Assembly (NCBI RefSeq): GCF_021389935.1
Contig: NZ_CP089979.1
Coordinates: forward strand, 2,833,001 to 2,897,000
Direction of reading: 5' to 3'
Source: Fulvivirga ligni
GTDB taxonomy: Bacteria > Bacteroidota > Bacteroidia > Cytophagales > Cyclobacteriaceae
Length of the DNA: 64,000 nucleotides
A model generated the notes under the pieces. That model did no database searches. It was not told the origin of the DNA and worked only from the letters and a program-made list of their open reading frames with translations. Positions 44,495-51,242 of the stretch are shown one piece after another (the first letter of the stretch is position 1; every line of letters starts with the position of its first letter). Made by a program: the position numbers and the translations under genes.

Positions 44495-45400
44495 TTAGTG
44501 GTTGTATGCTTTTTCTAGCTCGTCTACTTCCAGTTTGCTCATTTGCATCATAGCAACAGTCATTTTTTTTGTTTTAGCAGGCTCTCCATTCATCATCTTG
44601 TTCATTAAGAAATTAGGAATAATTTGCCAACTCACGCCAAATTTATCCTCTAGCCAGCCACAGCGGCTTTCGTTACCCTCTGCAGTAAGTTTATTCCAAA
44701 AATGATCTACTTCGGTTTGGTTTTCGCATTTTACAAATAAGGAAATAGCTTCGTTAAAGGGCACGTTATTATCCACCCCACTATCCATTATTCTGAACTC
44801 AATTCCTTCCAGTTTAAACGAAGCATGTTTTATCATTCCTGTGGGGCCTGGTTCACCTTCTTCATACTTGGCGATCATATCTACGCCAGAATCATTGAAA
44901 AGGGAAATGTACAGTTCAATGGCTTCTTGGGCTTTGCCACGATTATCTCCACTAAACATAAGCAGAGGCACTATTTTTTGAGTAGTTTCTGTACTGCCAT
45001 CGGCAAGCATAAATTGCCACCCAATACCATATTTATCTTCTAACCAGCCATATTTTTGACTCCATGGGTAGGTGTCTAAGGCCATCATTACTTTTCCTCC
45101 ATCTATGAATTTATTCCATAATTCTTCCACTTCGCCCTCAGTTTCGCATATCACGAAAAAAGAGATAGATGAATTAAATGTAAATTGAGGGCCCGCATCA
45201 AATGCATAAAAGCGAAGACCTTCTAATAAAAAGGAACCCGTTTGAATTTTATCGGAAGGAAATGGGCTTTCCTCAGACCATTTTTTGAGCGAGCTAATCT
45301 CAGAGTTATTAAAATTTGAGGTATAAAAGTTTATGGCTTCTTCGGCTTGATCATTAAACCATAAAAAAGGGATAATTTTTTGATGTTTTAAAGCTTTCAT
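44495..45400 (-). CDS. Two-domain PhnB/VOC-like protein
   Basis: A 301-residue cytoplasmic protein made of two tandem PhnB-like (3-dmu-9_3-mt) domains of the vicinal-oxygen-chelate superfamily. Domain 1 (about 1-135) has IIPFLWFNDQAEEAINFYTSNF and KYGWLEDKYGIGWQFMLAD. Domain 2 (about 140-285) has IVPLLMFSGDNRGKAQEAIELYISLF and RCGWLEDKFGVSWQIIPN. Most homologues are single domain and dimerise, so this fused version probably forms the same unit from one chain. The old name 3-demethylubiquinone methyltransferase is misleading; there is no methyltransferase fold. Ligand unknown. Confidence 0.9.
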   Translation of the reverse strand: MKALKHQKIIPFLWFNDQAEEAINFYTSNFNNSEISSLKKWSEESPFPSDKIQTGSFLLEGLRFYAFDAGPQFTFNSSISFFVICETEGEVEELWNKFIDGGKVMMALDTYPWSQKYGWLEDKYGIGWQFMLADGSTETTQKIVPLLMFSGDNRGKAQEAIELYISLFNDSGVDMIAKYEEGEPGPTGMIKHASFKLEGIEFRIMDSGVDNNVPFNEAISLFVKCENQTEVDHFWNKLTAEGNESRCGWLEDKFGVSWQIIPNFLMNKMMNGEPAKTKKMTVAMMQMSKLEVDELEKAYNH

Positions 45401-45510
45401 GGTAGTGACTATTATTCATGTGGATAATCAATTTAGACAAAAATCCTTATTTAATACATTCGTTGCGTTGTACGAATGCGCCACATTAGCGGGGTGATTA
45501 CGCTGGTCTA

Positions 45511-47091
45511 TTACCTACCAATATTATTCTCAAACTTGCTCAGCTCTCTGGAAATGTCCTGAAGTACTACTGAGATTTTTTCAGAGGTCTGCTGCAGCCT
45601 TTCCAGAATGGCCTGGTTATCCTTAGAATCAAACTTTTCATGCTTGATCAGCTGTAAAAGACCTACCAGAGTAACGAATGGCGCCCTAATATTATGGGCC
45701 AGATCATGCTGGTAGCTGGATATCTGCTCTAGAGACTTTTCCAGCTCTTCAGTTCTTTCTTTCACCAGCTTCTCCAGGTTATTATTAAGAATGGTTATCT
45801 CCTTATTCTTATCTTCGAGGAGATCATTTTGCCTTTTAATTTTATCTCTTTGCTCTTCTACTTCCTTTTTTTGCTCAGTTATAATCTCAGAGTTTTTGAG
45901 TTTGCGCTTGTAACTTCGGTAGGATATGATGAGGACCACGGCGAATAACAAAATAATGCCACCGAGCAGAGCAGTCTGTATTTGAGCCGCTTTAAGCTGT
46001 GATTGCTGTTCGGAGATTTTAAGATTCTGAATTTCTTCTTTAGCGGCAAATGCTATACTATCAGCTGTTGATTTTTTCTCGTATTCATATTTATACTGCT
46101 GCTGCAATATTAATTCCTGATCTTCAAGGCTTTGAATGCTATCTTCATACTTGCGATTAAGCTCCAGCATTTCCAGAGCCTTGGATGACTGATTTAAGGC
46201 TTTATAGCTCTCATATAATATTTCTGCTGCGTCAGCAGTGCCTTTTATCAAATGAGTATCTATAGAGGTTGATAACGCTTTCTGACAATAGAAAATGGCC
46301 TTTTTATAGTCTTTTAGCTCAAGATATGCTGAGCCGAAGTTGTTATACGCATCCACTAAACCGCGATGATCATCTATTACCTCTATGATTTCAAACCCTT
46401 TCTGATAGTAGATCAAAGACTTTTTAAAATCTTTTTTTTCACTGTAAACCCTGCCGATGTTGGCATATGCGTAAGCCCGTTCTCTCTTAAAGTCTTGCTC
46501 TATAGCTAGTTCCACCGTAGAATCCAGGTAGGCGAGAGCTTTATCATACTTTTCTAGACCAATGTTTAAAACTCCGAGATTGTGATAGGAGGCAGTGATG
46601 ATTTTCTTTAATTCGGCACTATTTTCATAATCTGGAGAGCCCTTTACATATCTGATAGCCTGGTGATAGTTGTCAATTGCTTTTCCATAATTTTTGTTTT
46701 CATCATTAATCATGGCCAGGTTATTTAACGTGGCTGCGATGCCTTTAACGTCCTTTATCTCTTCTTTGAGCTCAAGGCTTTCATAAAGCTTTTCAGTAGC
46801 TTCAGCATATTGACCTAACATATAAAGAGCTGTACCCTGAGTATTTAGGGCCACGGCCATCTGCTTTTTAGATCCTACGGATTTCGCAAAATCATATTGT
46901 AACTGAGCATAATAAATGGAACTGTCAGGGGCGCTAAATAGATAGCCTTCCCATGCTAGCAAATTAATAGCGGCTATGCGGCTACTGTCTGGTAATGACT
47001 TGTCCTCAAAAGTTTGCTTTAAACTGTCAAGGTTAACTTGCCCAAATACAGAAAACGAGATAAGTTGAAAAAGTATAAAAAAATTTCTCAT
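45511..47091 (-). CDS. TPR sensor protein with HisKA-like end but no ATPase domain
   Basis: A 526-residue membrane protein: signal peptide (to FGQ, residue 18), about seven TPRs (20-300), a coiled coil, a transmembrane helix (about 373-391, GGIILLFAVVLIISY) and a cytoplasmic coiled coil. It ends in a dimerisation/phosphoacceptor-like segment (ISSYQHDLAHNIRAPFVTLVGLLQLI). The chain ends about 65 residues after that His without any ATP-binding boxes. This is the same truncated ending as the PAS protein at 33554-37054 (HRTRAPLARILGIMNLI there, HNIRAPFVTLVGLLQLI here). The TPR-TM-kinase layout is typical of Bacteroidota. A short hairpin abuts the start codon. Confidence 0.85.
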   Translation of the reverse strand: MRNFFILFQLISFSVFGQVNLDSLKQTFEDKSLPDSSRIAAINLLAWEGYLFSAPDSSIYYAQLQYDFAKSVGSKKQMAVALNTQGTALYMLGQYAEATEKLYESLELKEEIKDVKGIAATLNNLAMINDENKNYGKAIDNYHQAIRYVKGSPDYENSAELKKIITASYHNLGVLNIGLEKYDKALAYLDSTVELAIEQDFKRERAYAYANIGRVYSEKKDFKKSLIYYQKGFEIIEVIDDHRGLVDAYNNFGSAYLELKDYKKAIFYCQKALSTSIDTHLIKGTADAAEILYESYKALNQSSKALEMLELNRKYEDSIQSLEDQELILQQQYKYEYEKKSTADSIAFAAKEEIQNLKISEQQSQLKAAQIQTALLGGIILLFAVVLIISYRSYKRKLKNSEIITEQKKEVEEQRDKIKRQNDLLEDKNKEITILNNNLEKLVKERTEELEKSLEQISSYQHDLAHNIRAPFVTLVGLLQLIKHEKFDSKDNQAILERLQQTSEKISVVLQDISRELSKFENNIGR

Positions 47092-47092
47092 C

Positions 47093-47108
47093 GAAGTTTA
47101 AAAACTTC
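47093..47108 (-). promoter_or_regulatory. Inverted repeat directly before the TPR sensor start codon
   Basis: GAAGTTT-AA-AAACTTC lies one base upstream of the ATG at 47091. In the mRNA it could form a small hairpin next to the start codon and hinder initiation, or be a protein-binding site. Confidence 0.35.
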
Positions 47109-47183
47109 AATATAAGCTGAAATGAAAAAAAAGTCTACACTTGTATAAATAAATGTAGAAAATTTATAAAATAAACACATATT

Positions 47184-47798
47184 TTATAATAATGAAAAGA
47201 CGTAGAGCATTTCCGCGGCTATTTCCATTGATTTAAAGTCATACTGATCGGCTTCTTCAGCCGTATCGTCATAAGACTTTGGGTCTTCATATCTTACCGC
47301 AATTCTTTGTTCAGTACCCGGAATAAATGGACAGTTTTCATCAGCATGAGAGCATGTCATAACAGCAGCAAAAGCCTCGCAATTATTTTCAGCATCATCA
47401 AAAAGCTTAGAGAAGGCTTTAATAGGCTGAGCATTATCACTATATGAAACCAGATATAATGGATTGTCATCTCCTGAAGCAGAAACTTTAAATCCGTTTC
47501 CTTTTATGGCTTTTACAGCACGTTCGTTAAAGGCTGTAACTTCCACGCCTCCAGAATAACATTTCACAGGAATGGCAAAGTAAGCAGCGGCAGTTTGAGC
47601 CCATATTTGGGAGAACTGGCTACGTCTGGAATTATGAGTACAGATAAAATTGAGATGGGCAGTTTCGTTCGAGCTTAGCTTCTTGGAAATATAATTAATG
47701 AGTTCCTGAAGTACTGCTTTGCGCTCATCTGAAATTTGTGTTTTCAAAGCTCTCTCAATAGTTTGAGAGAGCTCTGGATAAAATTTAATACTTGACAT
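47184..47798 (-). CDS. Arsenate reductase-like / low-molecular-weight phosphatase-family protein
   Basis: A 204-residue cytoplasmic protein with an N-terminal helical extension (about 1-48) and a low-molecular-weight phosphatase-type P-loop C53-THNSR-R59-S (FICTHNSRRSQ). Further cysteines are in NNCEAF, MTCSHADENCPF and the CYSGG segment. The NSRRSQ loop and the CSHADENCPF pair (about 148-156) recall thioredoxin-coupled arsenate reductases, which reduce arsenate to arsenite using the P-loop Cys and a redox Cys pair. It lies 9 bp after arsM in an arsRM unit, which supports a role in arsenic resistance. Exact electron donor unknown. Confidence 0.8.
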   Translation of the reverse strand: MSSIKFYPELSQTIERALKTQISDERKAVLQELINYISKKLSSNETAHLNFICTHNSRRSQFSQIWAQTAAAYFAIPVKCYSGGVEVTAFNERAVKAIKGNGFKVSASGDDNPLYLVSYSDNAQPIKAFSKLFDDAENNCEAFAAVMTCSHADENCPFIPGTEQRIAVRYEDPKSYDDTAEEADQYDFKSMEIAAEMLYVFSLL

Positions 47799-47807
47799 AT
47801 CGGTTGA

Positions 47808-48689
47808 TTAACAGCAGCCCGAACCTGGTTCACAACAAGGTTCTGCACTTTCGCCTAACTTTACTTTTGGTTTATCTCTTTTTCCTGGCTTTTCAGCATA
47901 AACAGTTACACTGTAAATACCTGTGCCGCCATTATTGAAATGTTTTATCTCATCCTCATTGAGATATTTTGCTAATATATCATTCGGAATTGAAATGGCC
48001 TTTTCTTTTTGAATAGTTAGGTTAACAAAACCAGCTTCTTCAATGTATTGCAGATACTCATCTTTTTGAATAGCTCCGGAAACGCAACCTGCGTACATTT
48101 CAGCATCATTTTGTAGGGCAGGAGGTAGGGCTCCAATAAGTACAATGTCAGAAATACTAAAATGTCCGCCAGGCTTCAGAGTTCTGAAAATTTCACCAAT
48201 AACCTTAGGCTTATTGGGTACTAAGTTCAGTACGCAGTTACTCACAATTACATCGGCCACATTATCATTTACAGGCATATCGTCGATGTCGCCTTCTCTA
48301 AATTCTACGTTGTTAAAACCTAGCTTTTCAGCGTTAGTTCGAGCCTTGTTAATCATAGCAGGCGTGAAATCTATACCTATCACTTTGCCTTCAGCACCAG
48401 TTTCATGACGGGCCACAAAGCAGTCGTTACCAGCTCCAGAGCCCAGGTCTATAACCACATCTCCAGGTTGGATTTGAGCAAATTGTGTTGGTAATCCGCA
48501 ACCCAAGCCGAGATCAGCATCAGCAACATAGCCATCGGTCTGGTCATAATTGTCATTCATGATATTATAAACCTCCGATGAAGAAGGGGTAGCCCCACAG
48601 CAAGAGGCGGCATTAACACTAATTTTTTGCTCCGCGATTTGAGCGTATTTTTCTTTTACTTCGCTTTTTAATTGCTCTTCGGTTTTCAT
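47808..48689 (-). CDS. arsM: Arsenite S-adenosylmethionine methyltransferase
   Basis: Methylates As(III) using S-adenosylmethionine. The 293-residue chain has the Rossmann SAM motif VVIDLGSGAGNDCFVA (about 78-93) and conserved arsenite-binding cysteines: C30/C31 (ASCCG), C152 (SNCVLNL) and C202 (YAGCVSGA), with C64 in the typical DLGLGCGLP segment. An extra Cys-rich tail (EPCCEPGSGCC, C285, C286, C292, C293) may bind or deliver arsenite. Located between arsR and the reductase-like gene. A copy of the ArsR-type palindrome precedes its start (48702-48717). Confidence 0.95.
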   Translation of the reverse strand: MKTEEQLKSEVKEKYAQIAEQKISVNAASCCGATPSSSEVYNIMNDNYDQTDGYVADADLGLGCGLPTQFAQIQPGDVVIDLGSGAGNDCFVARHETGAEGKVIGIDFTPAMINKARTNAEKLGFNNVEFREGDIDDMPVNDNVADVIVSNCVLNLVPNKPKVIGEIFRTLKPGGHFSISDIVLIGALPPALQNDAEMYAGCVSGAIQKDEYLQYIEEAGFVNLTIQKEKAISIPNDILAKYLNEDEIKHFNNGGTGIYSVTVYAEKPGKRDKPKVKLGESAEPCCEPGSGCC

Positions 48690-48701
48690 AACTTATTTTG
48701 T

Positions 48702-48717
48702 TATTGCAATATTACGA
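48702..48717. promoter_or_regulatory. ArsR-type operator candidate before arsM
   Basis: TATTGCAATATTACGA matches the site before arsR (shared core GCAATATTACGAT) and lies about 13 bp ahead of the arsM start in the 49-bp arsR-arsM gap. Its left arm is less perfect. Confidence 0.55.
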
Positions 48718-48738
48718 TCAATATATTTAAATTTTTTT

Positions 48739-49065
48739 TCAACAGCAAGAATCGCCCTGATAAGAGTCGAAAAGAGTGTTGAATTGTTCCTTAATCTGCT
48801 TCCATCTTTGCGGATGTATACAGTAGTTAACCCGAGATCCTTCAATGGTACCTTGAATAATGCCAATGTCCTTAAGTTCTCTCAGATGCTGGCTAATTGT
48901 GGCCTGAGCCAACCCTAGCTCCTGGACTAAATCTCCGTTTATACAGGCGTTAGCTTTAATCAAATGCTGAATGATAGCAATCCTGGCAGGGTGCGCAAAT
49001 GCCTTGGCTGCTATGGCCAGCTCATTTTGATCTTCTTTGAATAAATTGGTTTTAGTAACGCCCAT
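48739..49065 (-). CDS. arsR: ArsR-family metalloregulator
   Basis: A 108-residue winged-helix repressor: KAFAHPARIAIIQHLIKANACINGDLVQELGLAQATISQHLRELKDIGIIQGTIEGSRVNYCIHP. The recognition helix is QATISQHLRELKDIG. Candidate metal-sensing cysteines are in NACING, NYCIHP and the terminal SCC. They differ from the classical ELCVCDL site, so arsenite sensing should use another arrangement, as in the ArsR subgroups with C-terminal cysteines. Head of the arsR-arsM-reductase unit; a palindrome 17 bp upstream is a good self-operator. Confidence 0.93.
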   Translation of the reverse strand: MGVTKTNLFKEDQNELAIAAKAFAHPARIAIIQHLIKANACINGDLVQELGLAQATISQHLRELKDIGIIQGTIEGSRVNYCIHPQRWKQIKEQFNTLFDSYQGDSCC

Positions 49066-49081
49066 TCAATAGTATTTGTAT

Positions 49082-49097
49082 ATCGCAATATTACGAT
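49082..49097. promoter_or_regulatory. ArsR-type operator candidate before arsR
   Basis: ATCG-C-AATATT-A-CGAT is a 16-bp palindrome with one non-complementary pair, 17 bp before the arsR ATG. The core recurs before arsM at 48702. Confidence 0.65.
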
Positions 49098-49170
49098 ATT
49101 AAATGAATTGATGTTTCACGGTTGGATAATATTTTATTATTTAAAATTAGTCTAAATAAAAACAATAATA

Positions 49171-49178
49171 TAGATTTG
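49171..49178 (+). promoter_or_regulatory. Possible -7 element of the ankyrin operon
   Basis: TAGATTTG fits TAnnTTTG; about 20 bp upstream stands TTAG, a weak -33 match. It lies 64 bp before the ankyrin gene start. Confidence 0.4.
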
Positions 49179-49241
49179 CCTCCTATGATTAAATCAACCA
49201 ACAAAATTGGGCTGATAAGCCATCAACCTTAATCTGATAAT

Positions 49242-50723
49242 ATGAAATCAATAATTACTACCTGTCTATTATTTCTTACAGTTTCTTTGGGATACGGACA
49301 GGAGAATATATTTCTGCAAAGAAGTTATTGGGAAAAGTCACCTTCTTTAGATGAGGTGAAGAAAATCATTGAGCAGGGCAATGATCCTGCTGCCTTTAAT
49401 GCTCACAAGTTTAACGGTATTATGTATGCGATGCTTAGCAAATTGCCTGCGGAGACTGTCATATACATGTTGGATAACTATTCACAGGACATCAATGAAC
49501 TCACTCATGATGGAAGAAATTACCTGCATTGGGCTGCGATGGGCGGAAGCATAGAACTAATGAAATATCTTGTTGAGCGAGGTGTTGATGTGAATATGGT
49601 AGATGACCATGGCTACTCAGTGATCACATTTGCCGCTACTACCGGACAAGCTGATGAGAGGATATATAACTACCTACTGGCTAATGGAGCCAATATCAAG
49701 GATGTAAATCACGATGGTGCAAATTCTTTGTTGCTGCTCATCCCTCATCTTTCTGATGATCAGATGATTGATTATTTTATAGATCATGGTTTATCCCTTC
49801 AGGATCAGGATGAAAATGGCAATAATGTCTTTTTCTACACAGCCAAAACTGGCAACAAGGATATGATGGATATACTCATTGAAAAAGGGGTAGATTATAA
49901 GGCACTCGGTAAAAAAGGAGCTAACGCTATTATAGCTGCAAGTCAGGGCACAAGAAGAAAAACTAATGATCTTAATGTGTTTAAATATCTAGAATCTAAA
50001 GGAATAGCACCGAATATAATTACTGAGGAAGGGGTTACACCTTTACATGCTTTGGCTGCCAGGTCTAAAGATGCATCAGTAATCGAATACTTCATTAATA
50101 AAGGAGTAGATATTAATCAGGTTGATAACCATGGTAATACCGCACTAATTAATGCCGCGAGCCGCAATGATTTGCAAATAGTGAAGTTGGTAACTATAAA
50201 AGAGATCAATCACAAAAATAAGGCTGGGGAAACTGCTCTTGCTAACGCTGTGAGAGGTAATACTATTGAGGTGGTAGAGTTTCTGATCGATAAGGGTGCA
50301 GAAGTGAAACTCACGGATGCCGAAGGTAAGACGCTAGGCTATTATCTAGTAAACTCATTCAATGGACAGAATAAAAAAGACTTTGACTCGAAGTTGAGTT
50401 TGCTAAAAAAACACGGCTTTGACCCAGCTCGGTCTCAGGCTAAAGGTAATTCACTTTTACATCTGGCTGTTGAGAAGAATGACCTCTCACTGGTAGAAAA
50501 GGTTTTGGCCATGAATATTGATGTGAATCAAGTCAATAATGAAGGGACTACTGCATTACAAATTGCAGCAATGAAAGCTACGGATGCTGATATCCTTAAA
50601 CTATTAGTCTCTAAAGGAGCCAATAAAAAAGTGAAAACCGATTTTGACGAATCTGTTTATGATTTGGCTAGCGAGAATGAAGTTTTGAAAGAGAATAAAA
50701 TAGACTTACAGTTTTTAAAATAA
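49242..50723 (+). CDS. Secreted ankyrin-repeat protein
   Basis: A 493-residue exported protein: signal peptide (to YGQ, residue 19) and about twelve ankyrin repeats. Examples are GRNYLHWAAMGGSIELMKYLVERGVDVNMVDDHGYSVITFAA and GNSLLHLAVEKNDLSLVEKVLAMNIDVNQVNNEGTTALQIAAM. Ankyrin arrays bind other proteins; here the site is periplasmic. It precedes the DUF2271 gene by 4 bp and the PepSY-flavodoxin reductase, so it is probably part of an iron/redox operon. Similar neighbours occur with TonB-dependent receptors elsewhere, but no receptor is within this window. Confidence 0.88.
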   Translation: MKSIITTCLLFLTVSLGYGQENIFLQRSYWEKSPSLDEVKKIIEQGNDPAAFNAHKFNGIMYAMLSKLPAETVIYMLDNYSQDINELTHDGRNYLHWAAMGGSIELMKYLVERGVDVNMVDDHGYSVITFAATTGQADERIYNYLLANGANIKDVNHDGANSLLLLIPHLSDDQMIDYFIDHGLSLQDQDENGNNVFFYTAKTGNKDMMDILIEKGVDYKALGKKGANAIIAASQGTRRKTNDLNVFKYLESKGIAPNIITEEGVTPLHALAARSKDASVIEYFINKGVDINQVDNHGNTALINAASRNDLQIVKLVTIKEINHKNKAGETALANAVRGNTIEVVEFLIDKGAEVKLTDAEGKTLGYYLVNSFNGQNKKDFDSKLSLLKKHGFDPARSQAKGNSLLHLAVEKNDLSLVEKVLAMNIDVNQVNNEGTTALQIAAMKATDADILKLLVSKGANKKVKTDFDESVYDLASENEVLKENKIDLQFLK

Positions 50724-50727
50724 ATCA

Positions 50728-51213
50728 ATGAAGAAGGTATTGAAAGGTATTAGTTTACTGGTCTTAAGCATATGTCTGGCCAGTTGGTCTTATACAGAGT
50801 CTGGTAAAAGTTCTTATAAATGCATGGTGCAACTAGTTAATTATGAGGGCGAAGCAGCTTATGTGGCCGTCTCTTTGATTAACCCTGCTGGGGAATATGA
50901 GAAAACTTTGCATGTAATGGGTAAAGATGAAGATTGGTATCCTGATCTAACTTCATGGTTTAGTTTTTTCGAGGGTAATACTGATATCGACGGCACCAGC
51001 AGTGCAAGCATTGCAGGGGGAGAACGTAGGATTTTAGTTTTGAATATAGATGAGGATAAGTTAGATGCAGGATATCGAATTCGGTTTGAAACGGCTGTAG
51101 AAGAGCAGAAATACTATGAGCAGGATATTGAAATTCCTTTAACCAAAGAAGGAATACAAGGTAAGTTCGAAGGTAATGGCTATATCAGATACATCAGAAT
51201 TATGCCAGGTTAA
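50728..51213 (+). CDS. DUF2271-like exported protein
   Basis: A 161-residue protein with an N-terminal hydrophobic signal (MKKVLKGISLLVLSICLASW). The body has the features of DUF2271: YKCMVQLVNYEGEAAYVAVSLINPAGEYEKTLHVMGKDEDWYPDLTSWFSFF, then ASIAGGERRILVLNIDEDKLDAGYRIRFETAVE. Family members are periplasmic and usually found next to PepSY-domain reductases, as here (29 bp gap). Precise function unknown. Confidence 0.8.
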   Translation: MKKVLKGISLLVLSICLASWSYTESGKSSYKCMVQLVNYEGEAAYVAVSLINPAGEYEKTLHVMGKDEDWYPDLTSWFSFFEGNTDIDGTSSASIAGGERRILVLNIDEDKLDAGYRIRFETAVEEQKYYEQDIEIPLTKEGIQGKFEGNGYIRYIRIMPG

Positions 51214-51242
51214 TTACCGCACAATTCATTTTTAGAGTCATT

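Noticed and set aside
47184-47798. Plain tyrosine phosphatase
   Set aside because: The P-loop would allow it, but the Cys pairs and the place in an arsR-arsM unit favour an arsenate-reductase-like role.
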